A stretch of 64,000 nucleotides of DNA from Wenzhouxiangella sediminis (GCF_003410055.1 NZ_QUZK01000046.1:62001-126000), one strand, 5' to 3'; positions 36,617 to 46,380 are shown, counted from the stretch's first letter. Notes: generated by a model not told the origin, from the letters alone. Numbers and translations: made by a program.

Positions 36617-37642
36617 TCATGGCGTTTCGAGCCGCAAGTTGTAGTAGATGAAGCCGGCGGCGAGCGCGGCCAGGATCACGATCCAAAGCACCATGAAGAC
36701 GGTTGCCGAGCGCTTGGCGCGGCTCTTCTCCCACCACTTCCTCGGCGTCAGGCCGCGGCTGAGAAAGACCGTCATGGCAGCGAGGTTCACCGCGGCGATG
36801 TTCGTGCTGTAGAGCAGGGCGGCGCCGACCGCGCCTTGCCAATGCCCGGCGCCGGCGAGCAGCGCGGCCACGAGCAACGGAGGCAAGAGGGCGACGGCAA
36901 CCATCACGCCCACGAGTGCCCCGGCGATGCCGCTGGTCGTTGCCAGTGCGCCGGCGCCCCCGGCGGCCAGTGCGAGGATCAGGTCGAGGTGGTTGATGCG
37001 CGTGCGCATCGCGATTTCCGGCAGCGAGGGGTCGACCTTGAAGTACCACCCGCAGATGACGCCGAGAACGACGGCGAGCGCGACGCCGCTCATGCCGGTT
37101 TTCACGGCGCGGATGCCCAGCTCGGTATCGGCCAGGGTGGTGGCCAGGGCCAGCGCCATGTTGGGGCCGAGCAGGGGGGCGATGACCATGGCACCCACGA
37201 TGACCGCGACGTTGCCCTGGACCAGGCCGACGGCGGCGACCACCGAGGAGAAGAGCACCATCCAGAGGTACTCGGCGTTGAGCTTCGCATTGCGGCCGAT
37301 CTTGGCGTGCAATTCGATACGGCTCAGCCTGTTCGATTCCTCGCGCTCTTCCTCGCTGGTTCGACCGGCCTCGTCGTCCTCATCGGGTTCGGGAGGAACC
37401 GGCAGCGTGGCCTCGACGGCATAGACGGTCATGCGGATCTCGTCGTATCGCTCGCTGAGGGACTCGAACCTGTCGAGAAAGCTCTCCACCTGCCCCTGAC
37501 GGACCAGCACACGGAGAACCGCGCGGCGGTCCTCGTCGCTGTCGAGACTTTCGATCGCGATGGGATCGAGCTGCTCGACGCGTTCGCGAAGTCCGGCCAG
37601 GCGGTCGGCGGGCAGGGTCAGTTCGATCAGGCGCGTTTCCAT
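36617..37642 (-). CDS. DUF389 (TIGR00341) family membrane protein
   Basis: 341 residues: a soluble N-terminal domain (about 1-130, METRLIELTLPADRLAGLRE) followed by six membrane helices. The family signature VVAAVGLVQGNVAVIVGAMV, then APLLGPNMALALATTLAD and GALVGVMVAVALLPPLLVAA is plain. Function is unknown for the family; it may be a channel or transporter. It is convergent with the preceding operon, with no clear terminator between. Confidence 0.9.
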   Translation of the reverse strand: METRLIELTLPADRLAGLRERVEQLDPIAIESLDSDEDRRAVLRVLVRQGQVESFLDRFESLSERYDEIRMTVYAVEATLPVPPEPDEDDEAGRTSEEEREESNRLSRIELHAKIGRNAKLNAEYLWMVLFSSVVAAVGLVQGNVAVIVGAMVIAPLLGPNMALALATTLADTELGIRAVKTGMSGVALAVVLGVICGWYFKVDPSLPEIAMRTRINHLDLILALAAGGAGALATTSGIAGALVGVMVAVALLPPLLVAALLAGAGHWQGAVGAALLYSTNIAAVNLAAMTVFLSRGLTPRKWWEKSRAKRSATVFMVLWIVILAALAAGFIYYNLRLETP

Positions 37643-37768
37643 GTCTGTCCCTCGATGAAAACGCCTGCATTATGCCTCAGCAACGCTCGGTTGCCTTGAG
37701 CCGGCGTACTTGAGTCGAATAACTCGTTTGTATGGGTGAAGGGATCGCTCTATGAGAGGAAAACGAGG

Positions 37769-38161
37769 ATGACAACGATTCGGTCGATATTCATGGCCTG
37801 TTCGGCCGGGCTGCTACTTGCTGCCTGCGGTGGCTCGGACGGCACGGAGGACAAGGTGGACGGCCAGGTCAGCGCGACGCTGGACGGTACCACTTACACA
37901 CTGCCTGCTCGCTGCCGCGAGCACGAAGGCGAGATCAGTATCTTTTCGGTCGACGACGGCAGCGGTGTCGAGATTGCGGCCCGACAGATGGGCGAGAAGC
38001 TCAATCTCGATATCTTCGTCGGCGAGTCGGACTACAGCACGCCCAACCTGGATCAGTGGGAACGCACTTCGGAAGGCCTGGAAGGTAGCGGTCGGCTCTG
38101 GCTCGACAATGCCGACAACTACCGGGAGTATCCGGTGACAGTCCAAGCGAGTTGCGGTTGA
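37769..38161 (+). CDS. small lipoprotein of unknown function
   Basis: 130-residue lipoprotein with a lipobox in SAGLLLAACGG and no known domain. The mature part is acidic (SDGTEDKVDGQVSATLDG) and has two cysteines (ARCREHEG and the C-terminal ASCG), which might pair. ATG 37769 has GAGAGGA upstream at good spacing; an earlier in-frame start at 37736 lacks one. No operon partner is seen. Confidence 0.7.
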   Translation: MTTIRSIFMACSAGLLLAACGGSDGTEDKVDGQVSATLDGTTYTLPARCREHEGEISIFSVDDGSGVEIAARQMGEKLNLDIFVGESDYSTPNLDQWERTSEGLEGSGRLWLDNADNYREYPVTVQASCG

Positions 38162-38181
38162 TGCGCGGGTTGCGCTGAGTG

Positions 38182-38928
38182 TCACCGGATGCGGGTGGCG
38201 CACGGCGTCGCCCCATTCTTGTCGGGCTCGGCGGTGATCTCCTTGCGCATGGCGAGCCAGGACAGCGCTCCGGCGTAGGCGTCGATGACGACGTGCAGGA
38301 GGATCGGCCAGAGCAGACTGCCGGTGAGCACGAACAGCCCCGCCATCACGAGCCCGAGACCGACGGTGCGCAGGATGCCGCCCGGACCCTGGTAGGCGTG
38401 CATCAGCCCGAAAACCGCGCTGCTCAGGAGCATCGCGGCCCACACCGGAATGAAACCCGCCAGCCACTGCATCAGATAGCCCCGATAGAGCAGCTCCTCG
38501 CAGATACCGGCCGTGAGCGAAACGGGCCCGATGAACCAGATCGCCTCGCGACGGTCGTTGGGCAGCATCCAGGCCAGCGGCTGCATGGCTTCGGCGGTCT
38601 GTTTTCGCACGGCCGGATCCCCGGCGACCGAGCGCAGGGACCAGGCCAGGTAGAGCGCCAACGGAACCAGGGTCGCCGCGACGAGCGGTGCGCCGAACCA
38701 TGGTGCTTCCCGGACAGCCAGCGCCGCGATCGACAGACCGCTCGAGGCATGGAGAGCCAGCAAGACTAGCGTCAGGCTCCAGAGCTGGATGCAGGTGGTC
38801 CGGTAGGCGGCGACCTTGAGGGCGGGATCGGCCATGAGGCGGGCGCGCAGGACCGGTCCGCGCCAGAACTCCCAGGCGGGAAAGAGAACGACCAGAACGG
38901 CCACAAGAAGAAGGTCAGCAAGGTTCAT
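38182..38928 (-). CDS. CPBP family intramembrane metalloprotease
   Basis: Polytopic membrane protein of 248 residues of the CAAX-protease/bacteriocin-processing (Abi) family. The glutamate motif is ICEELLYRGYL (EExxxR), followed by FGLMHAYQGPG (histidine motif) and LLHVVIDAYAG, the third conserved block. It overlaps the end of the TetR gene by 14 bp, so the regulator and this protease share a transcript. Substrate unknown. Confidence 0.88.
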   Translation of the reverse strand: MNLADLLLVAVLVVLFPAWEFWRGPVLRARLMADPALKVAAYRTTCIQLWSLTLVLLALHASSGLSIAALAVREAPWFGAPLVAATLVPLALYLAWSLRSVAGDPAVRKQTAEAMQPLAWMLPNDRREAIWFIGPVSLTAGICEELLYRGYLMQWLAGFIPVWAAMLLSSAVFGLMHAYQGPGGILRTVGLGLVMAGLFVLTGSLLWPILLHVVIDAYAGALSWLAMRKEITAEPDKNGATPCATRIR

Positions 38929-39550
38929 CGGCGTCATCTCCGAGATAGGCGAGCAACGCTCGTTTGAGTTCATGGGTGAAGGCCGCGCCGGACAGCTCGA
39001 TCGAACGCGCCCCGAAGAGCAGGCGCGTCTGCGCCTGCGTGACCAGGCCGGTCAATCCGATGGGCACCGCGACCTCCGGCCGGGGATGGCGAATTTCGTC
39101 TCGGCAGGCCAGCAGCCAGGCGGTGTAGTAGTGCAGGATGCGTTCCGCACTCTCGATCTGCTCGGTCGACTGTGCGTTGTCGGTCGAGTACTGGCGTGCG
39201 ACCAGGGCCTTCATCAGGTGGTGGTGCTGCCGGTAGGACTCGACCAGGCTCTCTACGAATGCGTCCACCCGCCCGGACAGGCCGATGCCCTGCCACTTCG
39301 ATTCGTCGACGAAGGACTCGATGGCCTTGAACTGCTGCCGGTGGATCCAGTCGAGCAGCACGGGCAACAGCGCGTCCTTGCTCGAGAATCGCTTGTAGAA
39401 GGCGCCGACCGAGGTGTGTGCTCCGGAGACGATATCCGCGACCGAAAGGGCTTCGAACGGCCGGTCCGCCAGCAGGCGGACGGTGGCCTCGAAAATCCGC
39501 TCGACGGTGGCGCGTGCGCGCGCCTGGCGGGGTGGCTGGTAGGTGCTCAT
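38915..39550 (-). CDS. TetR/AcrR family transcriptional regulator
   Basis: 211-residue repressor-type protein. The helix-turn-helix is in the first 60 residues: ATVERIFEATVRLLADRPFE, then LSVADIVSGAHTSVGAFYKR. The C-terminal part is the ligand-binding domain (family-specific, not recognised). It is the first gene of a two-gene unit with the CPBP protease, with 14-bp overlap. Its target could be this operon or another locus. Confidence 0.92.
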   Translation of the reverse strand: MSTYQPPRQARARATVERIFEATVRLLADRPFEALSVADIVSGAHTSVGAFYKRFSSKDALLPVLLDWIHRQQFKAIESFVDESKWQGIGLSGRVDAFVESLVESYRQHHHLMKALVARQYSTDNAQSTEQIESAERILHYYTAWLLACRDEIRHPRPEVAVPIGLTGLVTQAQTRLLFGARSIELSGAAFTHELKRALLAYLGDDADEPC

Positions 39551-39628
39551 GGCCGCAATTCTGCGGCGCTAAAAAGAGAATGGCAATCTACAAACAGCGT
39601 AATGGCAGGCGGTTTGGCGATAAGCCTG

Positions 39629-40762
39629 CTACCAGCCCCGGCAACGCTCCAGCTTCCGAACGGGCCGGCCTTCCGGGTCTGCCAACCAGAAATGCTCGAA
39701 CTGACCGGCGGTGGCGCAGGCGTGGTTGGGCAGGATGCGCAGGCGGCGGCCGATCGGGAAGTCCTCGAGCTTCAGTGCTTCGCGGTCGCGGCGGGCGAGA
39801 ATGCCGTGCTCCTGGTTGGTGGCGCACACGATCACTTCCGGGCAGAGAACCCGACCGGTTTCGTCGCAGACCACGCCGTAGCCGCGGTCGACTGCCTGGT
39901 CGGCCGTGCCGCCGTCGCGGGACAGTGACATCCAGCCGGCATCGACCAGGACCTGGCCGTGCTCGCCCCGGTGCCCGATGACTTCGGTCAGCACCGAGAC
40001 GGCGATCTCGTCGAGTTCGCACACGCCCAGTCCGGCCATGACGAGGTCCATGAATGCGTAGACGCCGGCGCGGACCTCGGTGACGCCGGTCAGGTCTTGC
40101 GCGAACGTTGCCGTCGGTGTGGAACCGACGCTGACCACAGGCGCTTCGAATCCCGCTTCGCGCAGCGCTTCGGTGGCCGAGACGGCGGCCAGGCGCTCTT
40201 GCTCGGCCGCACGCACCAGGCAGTCGCGGTCGCGGCAGGCATAGGACCCGCCCGCGTGAACCATGACGCCGGCCGGTGTTGCGCCGCCGTTTGCCAGGAT
40301 CCGGGCAGATTCGACGAGGGCAGGGTCGTCGGGCTGGAAGCCCGCGCGATGCCCGTCGGCGTCGACTTCGAGCAGCACGCGGAAGTTCGTGTCCAGCCGC
40401 TGCGCGGCATCGGCCACGGCGCGGGCGGCGTCGGGATGATCGAGGATCAGCGTCAACTGCATGCCGTCGGCGATGCGCCTTGCGGCCGCTTCGAGCTTGC
40501 CCGGGGCGATGCCGACGGCGTAGAGCAGGTCGGCAATGCCGTCGGCAAAGAAGTAGTCGGCTTCGGCGAGCGTGGAAACCGTAGCGCCGCCGGGTTGGCC
40601 GGCGAGCATGCGGCGCGCCAGTTCGACGTTCTTGACGGTCTTGAGATGCGGCCGCAGGGGCACGCCGAGCCGCTCCAGGCGCTGATTCAGGCGCGCGAGG
40701 TTTCGCTCGAAGCGTTGCTCGTCAATCAGTAGGGCCGGTGTGTTCGGTCTGTGCTGGCTCAT
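39629..40762 (-). CDS. PLP- and metal-dependent DSD1/D-threonine aldolase-type enzyme
   Basis: Alanine-racemase-fold protein of 377 residues. The PLP lysine is in RPHLKTVKN, and the C-terminal domain carries the zinc pair in LPNHACATAG, which separates this family (D-serine dehydratase, D-threonine aldolase) from true alanine racemases. The start TPALLIDEQRFERNL is standard. Expected reactions are dehydration or retro-aldol cleavage of D-amino acids, known for the family; the true substrate is not known. Confidence 0.87.
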   Translation of the reverse strand: MSQHRPNTPALLIDEQRFERNLARLNQRLERLGVPLRPHLKTVKNVELARRMLAGQPGGATVSTLAEADYFFADGIADLLYAVGIAPGKLEAAARRIADGMQLTLILDHPDAARAVADAAQRLDTNFRVLLEVDADGHRAGFQPDDPALVESARILANGGATPAGVMVHAGGSYACRDRDCLVRAAEQERLAAVSATEALREAGFEAPVVSVGSTPTATFAQDLTGVTEVRAGVYAFMDLVMAGLGVCELDEIAVSVLTEVIGHRGEHGQVLVDAGWMSLSRDGGTADQAVDRGYGVVCDETGRVLCPEVIVCATNQEHGILARRDREALKLEDFPIGRRLRILPNHACATAGQFEHFWLADPEGRPVRKLERCRGW

Positions 40763-40914
40763 GATGGTTCACGTCTTGATTGTGAGTCCTTACGCCCATT
40801 ATCGCCGCCCGGTTCGTCTGCCGGTCGCCGGGTTGGAGGGTCGGCGCTTGTCGTGGAGCATGGTGCTGGCATATGGTGCAATCTGGCCCAATTGTTAGCG
40901 GACCGGAGAAGGGG

Positions 40915-42636
40915 ATGTCGTTGGAACCCCGGCTGCTTGTGAGCGCACTGGAGCACTCACCCAGCGCCGTTACGATTTTCGAGCGCCGGCCGGGTCCCGG
41001 CGCGCCTGCGATCGTTTATGTCAACCGGGCATTCGAGGTAATGACGGGGTACGCGCGCGATGAGGTGCTCGGCCGTGAATTGGGTTTCCTGCGGGGTGAA
41101 CTAACCGATCCGGATGCAGTGGCATCTATCGGTGCTGCCATCGCCGACGGTCGTTCATACGAGGGTGAGACCTGGTTCTACCGCAAGAGCGGCGAAGCGT
41201 ATCTGATGCGCCTGGCGATGACGCCGGATTTCGACGATTCGGGCGTGTCGAGTCATTTCATTGCGGTTCAGCGAGACGTGACCGAGCGGCGGAAACGGCA
41301 GCGTCGACGGCAGGATCTCGAGCTGATCGTTCATCTCCAAAGAGAGATCGTTACGGGAGGGCTGGATCTGCAACGTGTCAGGCAGAAGGTCGTCGACGCC
41401 GCGCTGCAGATCAGCGGCGCGGATGCTGCAGTGGTTGAAGAAGCTGAAGACGACGAGATGGTCTACCGGGCGGTGGCCGGCCGCGCGCAGGGCTCCCTGG
41501 GTCTGAGGCTCCCGGTCGAGGGAAGCCTCACGGGCTTGTGCTTTCGCAGCCGTGAACTGATCAAGACCGACGACACGGAAGCTGACCCGCGCGTGCACCG
41601 GGAGGCCGCCCGCAAGGTGGGTTTCGTGTCGGGAATCCTGGTCCCCCTGATTCATGATCAGCGATGCTACGGTGTGCTGAAGGTCTACTCTTCTCGACCT
41701 TCTGCGTTTTCCAGCGATGAAGTGCAGTTGCTCGAAATCGCCTCCGGTATTCTCGCGGCCGCGCTGTTCAATGCGGCCAGTTTCGAAGCGGAGGTCAATC
41801 GCAGAAGTCTGCTGGTCGATTCCATCCCGATACTGGTTTCCTTCATCGACAAAGAGCGTCGTTACCGGGAGGTCAACGCAGCTTACGAAGATTGGTTCTG
41901 CGTGAAGGCCAGCGATATCCGCGGTCAGTTCATGTGGGAGGTTCTCGGCGATCAAGCCTACGAGCGGATTCGATCCTACGTCGATGCGGCGCTCGAAGGG
42001 GAGGAAGTCAGCTACGAGGCCGAGATCCCCTACAAGGAAGGGGGAAAGCGGGTCGTCCTCGCCCAGTACCAGCCCAGTCGCGGCCACGATGGAGAGGTCA
42101 CGGGCATGTACGCCGTGGTGAGGGATCTGACCCAGGTCAAGCAGGCCGAGTTGGACTTTCTGACCGGGCTGTGGAATCGTCGCAAGTGCGAGGAAAAGGC
42201 GACCGAGTTGCTGCGCCAGGCGGATCGTTACGACCAGCCCTTGGCCCTCATGCTTCTTGACGTCGACAACTTCAAAAGCATCAATGATCGCTTCGGGCAC
42301 GCCCACGGCGACGAGGTGCTGAAGGGGGTGGGCCATCACCTGGGCAATACCGTTCGCGGCGTAGATGTCGTGGGGCGATGGGGCGGCGAGGAGTTCATTA
42401 TCCTGGCGCCGGAGACGGGTCTGGATGAAGCAAAGTTGCTGGCGGAGAGAATCTGCGCGGAGCTGCGCCGGCAGTCATTTGCCGGATCGCAAGCCGTCAC
42501 CGTCAGTATCGGGGTCACCCGGGTGAGCAAGGGCGAGCGGCTCGAGCAGGCGCTGGAACGAGCGGATGAGGCCCTGTATCGCGCCAAGCGGGAAGGGCGC
42601 GATCGCGTGGCGGTATCGGAACCCGGCGATCCCTGA
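40915..42636 (+). CDS. PAS-GAF-PAS diguanylate cyclase
   Basis: Soluble 573-residue signalling protein making cyclic di-GMP. Domains in order: PAS (about 5-130, FEVMTGYARDEVLGRELGFL), GAF (150-300, LRLPVEGSLTGLCFRSRELI), a second PAS (305-420), and GGDEF (430-565). The active site is GGEEF near residue 488, and RGVD five residues earlier is a complete inhibitory site. No transmembrane helix, so a cytosolic signal is sensed. GGAGAAGGGG immediately before ATG 40915 fixes the start. Confidence 0.92.
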   Translation: MSLEPRLLVSALEHSPSAVTIFERRPGPGAPAIVYVNRAFEVMTGYARDEVLGRELGFLRGELTDPDAVASIGAAIADGRSYEGETWFYRKSGEAYLMRLAMTPDFDDSGVSSHFIAVQRDVTERRKRQRRRQDLELIVHLQREIVTGGLDLQRVRQKVVDAALQISGADAAVVEEAEDDEMVYRAVAGRAQGSLGLRLPVEGSLTGLCFRSRELIKTDDTEADPRVHREAARKVGFVSGILVPLIHDQRCYGVLKVYSSRPSAFSSDEVQLLEIASGILAAALFNAASFEAEVNRRSLLVDSIPILVSFIDKERRYREVNAAYEDWFCVKASDIRGQFMWEVLGDQAYERIRSYVDAALEGEEVSYEAEIPYKEGGKRVVLAQYQPSRGHDGEVTGMYAVVRDLTQVKQAELDFLTGLWNRRKCEEKATELLRQADRYDQPLALMLLDVDNFKSINDRFGHAHGDEVLKGVGHHLGNTVRGVDVVGRWGGEEFIILAPETGLDEAKLLAERICAELRRQSFAGSQAVTVSIGVTRVSKGERLEQALERADEALYRAKREGRDRVAVSEPGDP

Positions 42637-42674
42637 CACCCGCCCCTTCACGGCCCTTGGGCTAGTCTCAGGTC

Positions 42675-43289
42675 GTGTATACGCGCCTCAGCTCTTCCTG
42701 GACCCCGCGACCTGCCTTGAATGGCGGATTCAAGCTCACGCTTGTGCTGGCAGTCTGGCTCTTCTCCGCTCCTGTATTTGCCGACGATATGGTTGACACT
42801 CACTTGTTGTTCGATTTCACCAGCGGGCGTTCGGATTCCTGGAGCGTGGTCAACGACGGTGTGATGGGCGGCCGTTCGAAGGGGTACTTCCAGATCGAGC
42901 GCGGCGTGCTGCGCTTCAGCGGCACTCTCGTGACCCGGGGCGGCGGCTTCACTTCCGTCCGGACTTTCCAGTCCTTCGATCTTGCCGGGTTCGAGGGCCT
43001 GGAGCTGAAGGTGCGGGGAAACGGCCGCAGCTTCGAGGTCGAAGTCAACGACGGGCAACGAGTCGGCTGGCGAGGGGTCTCCCGCCGTGCCCCTTTCGAA
43101 ACGCAGAGCGACTGGCAGACGGTGCGCGTGCCGTTCTCGGCACTGCGGGCGACGATCTTCGGACGCCGCGTCGATGCGCCACCGGTCGATCTGTCGGAAA
43201 TCGAGCGGATCGGTTTCTACATCCTCGACGGCCGGGACGGCCCGTTCGAACTCGAAGTCGAATTCATTCGCGCCTACCGCGCGCAGTAG
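42675..43289 (+). CDS. CIA30 family protein
   Basis: Secreted or periplasmic 204-residue protein with an N-terminal signal-like helix (LTLVLAVWLFSAPVFA) and a CIA30 jelly-roll domain (residues 45-200): LFDFTSGRSDSWSVVNDGVM, then GGRSKGYFQIERGVLRFSGTL and RIGFYILDGRDGPFELEV. CIA30 in mitochondria assists complex I assembly; bacterial members are carbohydrate-binding-like and of unknown role. GTG 42675 is the likely start. It is 91 bp upstream of ppc and probably separate. Confidence 0.85.
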   Translation: MYTRLSSSWTPRPALNGGFKLTLVLAVWLFSAPVFADDMVDTHLLFDFTSGRSDSWSVVNDGVMGGRSKGYFQIERGVLRFSGTLVTRGGGFTSVRTFQSFDLAGFEGLELKVRGNGRSFEVEVNDGQRVGWRGVSRRAPFETQSDWQTVRVPFSALRATIFGRRVDAPPVDLSEIERIGFYILDGRDGPFELEVEFIRAYRAQ

Positions 43290-43380
43290 GTTTCGGCGCC
43301 TCATTTGGGCCGATTGCGGGTATTCACCCGGCCGGGCGTTTACTATTGCGGCCCATGCCCACACAAGCACCTTACACGCC

Positions 43381-46083
43381 ATGAAACGCCAGGACATCGA
43401 TTTTCCCGCCGAACATCAGCCGCTTCGCGACGACGTCAGTCTGCTCGGCGGCATGATCGGAGAGTTGCTTCGCGAGCAGTGCGGCGATGCGCTGTTCGAA
43501 CGCGTAGAGACGTCCCGTTCAGCGGCCATTGCCCGGCGTGTGGGCGAGGATGACGGCTCGGGCCTGCTGGAGCAGTGCCGTATCGAAGACGCCGGTGAGG
43601 CCAGCGCCTTCGTACGCGCCTTTGCCGCCTGGTTCCGCATGGTGAACCTGGCCGAACAGGTCCACCGCATCCGGCGGCGGCGCGAGTACATGGCGGCGGG
43701 AGAGGATGTGCAGCCGGATTCCCTGGCCGACGTGTTCGAAAAGCTGGCCGACGAGGGCAGGGATTGGGAAGAGGTGCGCTCGAGCCTGGACGATCTGCTG
43801 GTTGAGCCTGTGTTCACCGCGCATCCAACCGAGGCCACGCGCCGTTCGATGCTGGAGAAAGAGCAGCGCATGGCGCGCTACCTGGTCGAGCGCCTTGACC
43901 CGGGCCTTTCGGAGAACGCGGCCAATCGCCTCATCGATCGTGTTCGCATGGAGCAGACCATTGCCTGGCAGACCGCCGAGCAGTCGCGCACGCGGCCCAG
44001 CGTGGCAGACGAGGCGGAGCACGCGCACTACTACCTGGCCAACGTGCTCTACCGTGTCGCACCTGTCGTGCACGAGAACCTGGCCGAAGCCGCCACCCGT
44101 GCCTGGGGCAAGGAACTGTGGCCGGGCGACCTGCCTTCGGTGCTGCGCTTCGGCTCCTGGGTGGGCGGCGACATGGACGGCAATCCCAACGTCACCGGCG
44201 AGACGGTGATGGAGACGCTGACCGAACAGCGCCGCCAGGTGATCGGCAACTACCTCGGAGAAGTGCGCCGGCTCAATCGCCTGCTCAGCCAGACGGACGG
44301 GCGCGTGGAAGTCAGCGCACCAGTGCGCGAGCGCGTCTCCGAGTACCGCCGTCTCCTGCCGCAGGAGGCCGAGGCCATCCCGGCGCGCCATGCGGAGATG
44401 CCCTACCGTGTTCTGCTCAGCCTGGTCGAGGCCCGCCTCAAAGCCACCGTCGACGACAGCGAATGTGCCTATGGGCACGTCGATGAATTCGCCGCGGACC
44501 TCAAGCTCATCGCCGAGAGCCTTCAGGCCAATCGCGGCCGCCGCGCCGGCCTGTTCCCCGTCGAGCGCCTGCTGCGCCGGATCGATATCTTCGGTTTCCA
44601 CCTGGCGGCGCTGGACCTGCGTATCGACTCCGGCGACTTGCACGAGGCGGTGGCCGAACTGATCGACGATCCCGAATGGCCCGACCGGGCGCCTGAAGAA
44701 AGAACCGCCTATCTCGAGGACGCCGTCGGTCAGGGCGGCGTTCCGGACGGTGCGGACGCCGGCGCCACGCATCCGGTGTTCAAGCTCCTGGCGGCCGCGG
44801 GCCGGGCCCACGACAAGTTCGGCGGCCGGGCGATCACCACGCTGATCATCTCGATGAGCCGCAATGCCGACGACATCCTGGCCGCCTGGTTCATGGCGCG
44901 AGCCGCCGGCGTGGACCGCAACGGCCTGGACATCGTGCCCCTTTTCGAGACCGTCGACGATCTGATCGCGGCCGAAGGCGTGATGGAAGGCCTGCTCGCC
45001 CTGGAGGTCTGGCGCGAACTGCTCGCGCAGCGCGGCGACCGCCAGACGGTGATGCTCGGCTACTCCGATTCCAACAAGGACGGCGGCATGGTCGCCTCGC
45101 GCTGGTCCCTCCAGGACGCCCAGCGCAAGCTTCTGGCGCTTTTCGAGCAGCACGGCGTGAAGGTCACGTTCTTCCACGGCCGCGGCGGCACGGTGGGGCG
45201 CGGCGGCGGCAAGACGCCGCGCGCCGTCCTGGCCGCGCCCGTCGGCTCGGTGGGCGGTCGTCTGCGCATGACCGAACAGGGTGAGGTCATCCATCGCAAG
45301 TACGGGCTGCGAACGATCGCCGTGCGCAATCTCGAACAGACCACCGGCGCGGTGATCAAGGCCGGCTTCCTCGACCGCGATCCCGACAGCGAGGAAGGGC
45401 CCTGGCGCCGCGCCATGGCGCGCCTGGCCGACCACTCGCGCAGCGCCTACCGCGAGCTCGTCTACGGCGACGAGAGCTTCGGTGAGTATTTTCGCCTGGC
45501 CACGCCCATCGACGTGATCGAGCGCATGCGCATCGGCTCGCGCCCGGCGTCTCGCGCCAAGAAGACCGGCATTTCGGGCCTTCGCGCCATTCCCTGGGTG
45601 TTTGCCTGGGGCCAGTCGAGGCAGGGGCTTCCGGGCTGGTACGGCCTGGGCACCGGCCTGGAACGCCTGATCGACGACATCGGATTCGACCAGGTCGAGG
45701 AGATGGCGCGCGAATGGCTGTTTTTCTCCAACCTGCTCTCCGATGCCGAAATGGCCATGTCCAAGGCCGACATCGGCATCGGTCGCCACTACGCCGCGCT
45801 GGCCGGCGAGCTGGGCGAGCGCTACTTTCCGACCATCGAGCGGGAGTTCGCCCGAACCCGCGAGATGATCTGCCGGATCCGCGGCCAGGACGAACTACTC
45901 GACAAGGACCCGACGCTGAAACGCTCGATCCTCCTGCGCAACCCTTATGTCGACCCGATGAGCTTCACCCAGGTCGAACTGCTCGAGCGCTGGCGCGCCG
46001 GCGGCTCGAAGGACGAGGCCCTGGAACTGGCCCTGATCGACAGCGTTCACGGCATCGCCCAGGGGTTGCAGAACACAGGCTGA
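43381..46083 (+). CDS. ppc: phosphoenolpyruvate carboxylase
   Basis: Fixes bicarbonate onto PEP to make oxaloacetate, refilling the TCA cycle; cytosolic homotetramer. The 900-residue length is normal. The catalytic histidine is in VFTAHPTEATRR (near residue 148), FGSWVGGDMDGNPNVT follows, LGYSDSNKDGGM marks the C-terminal half, and the mobile glycine loop is FHGRGGTVGRGGG (near residue 598). The protein ends NTG as do most PEPCs. The frame is open for 294 bases upstream of ATG 43381, through the CIA30 gene in another frame, which is spurious. Confidence 0.97.
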   Translation: MKRQDIDFPAEHQPLRDDVSLLGGMIGELLREQCGDALFERVETSRSAAIARRVGEDDGSGLLEQCRIEDAGEASAFVRAFAAWFRMVNLAEQVHRIRRRREYMAAGEDVQPDSLADVFEKLADEGRDWEEVRSSLDDLLVEPVFTAHPTEATRRSMLEKEQRMARYLVERLDPGLSENAANRLIDRVRMEQTIAWQTAEQSRTRPSVADEAEHAHYYLANVLYRVAPVVHENLAEAATRAWGKELWPGDLPSVLRFGSWVGGDMDGNPNVTGETVMETLTEQRRQVIGNYLGEVRRLNRLLSQTDGRVEVSAPVRERVSEYRRLLPQEAEAIPARHAEMPYRVLLSLVEARLKATVDDSECAYGHVDEFAADLKLIAESLQANRGRRAGLFPVERLLRRIDIFGFHLAALDLRIDSGDLHEAVAELIDDPEWPDRAPEERTAYLEDAVGQGGVPDGADAGATHPVFKLLAAAGRAHDKFGGRAITTLIISMSRNADDILAAWFMARAAGVDRNGLDIVPLFETVDDLIAAEGVMEGLLALEVWRELLAQRGDRQTVMLGYSDSNKDGGMVASRWSLQDAQRKLLALFEQHGVKVTFFHGRGGTVGRGGGKTPRAVLAAPVGSVGGRLRMTEQGEVIHRKYGLRTIAVRNLEQTTGAVIKAGFLDRDPDSEEGPWRRAMARLADHSRSAYRELVYGDESFGEYFRLATPIDVIERMRIGSRPASRAKKTGISGLRAIPWVFAWGQSRQGLPGWYGLGTGLERLIDDIGFDQVEEMAREWLFFSNLLSDAEMAMSKADIGIGRHYAALAGELGERYFPTIEREFARTREMICRIRGQDELLDKDPTLKRSILLRNPYVDPMSFTQVELLERWRAGGSKDEALELALIDSVHGIAQGLQNTG

Positions 46084-46144
46084 TCGACCGGTCACCGGGG
46101 TGACACAGGCACCCCGGAATGGGTATAATCCCGCGCTTGCCGGC

Positions 46145-46220
<76 letters not shown>

Positions 46221-46233
46221 CTAGATCGAAAGG

Positions 46234-46260
46234 AGCCCCGTCACTCGACGGGGCTTTTTC
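46234..46260 (+). terminator. rho-independent terminator after tRNA-Thr
   Basis: Stem AGCCCCGTC/GACGGGGCT with a 4-base loop (46243-46246) and five Ts immediately after (46255-46259). Nine perfect pairs make this a strong intrinsic terminator for the tRNA, which may also stop ppc readthrough. Confidence 0.9.
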
Positions 46261-46270
46261 GTATCTACCG

Positions 46271-46290
46271 ACGGATTCGAACCGCTGACC
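46271..46290 (-). repeat. inverted partial copy of the tRNA-Thr T arm
   Basis: ACGGATTCGAACCGCTGACC is the exact reverse complement of tRNA bases 46189-46208 (variable loop and T arm). A second shorter inverted copy lies at 46452-46468; the two are 178 bp apart, as are the 3'-end direct repeats. Confidence 0.8.
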
Positions 46291-46312
46291 ATCAAAATCG
46301 GTTCGAGATTCG

Positions 46313-46338
46313 CGCGCCAGCGCGAATTCGCTGGCGCG
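46313..46338. repeat. palindromic hairpin element
   Basis: Arms CGCGCCAGCG and CGCTGGCGCG with a 6-base loop CGAATT. It lies between the two tRNA-end copies, followed by a further GC-rich stretch (GCGGCCGCAGGCCGC near 46360). It has no T-tract, so it is not an ordinary terminator. Similar sequence next to tRNA genes gives spurious proteins in related genomes (recollection, not checked). Confidence 0.6.
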
Positions 46339-46380
46339 GAGCGCCAGTCCGAAGGACAAGCGGCCGCAGGCCGCGCAGCC

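Noticed and set aside
43519-45789. A long open frame on the minus strand opposite ppc
   Set aside because: It mirrors the third-position GC bias of ppc, and its translation has no protein-like pattern; ppc is complete on the plus strand.
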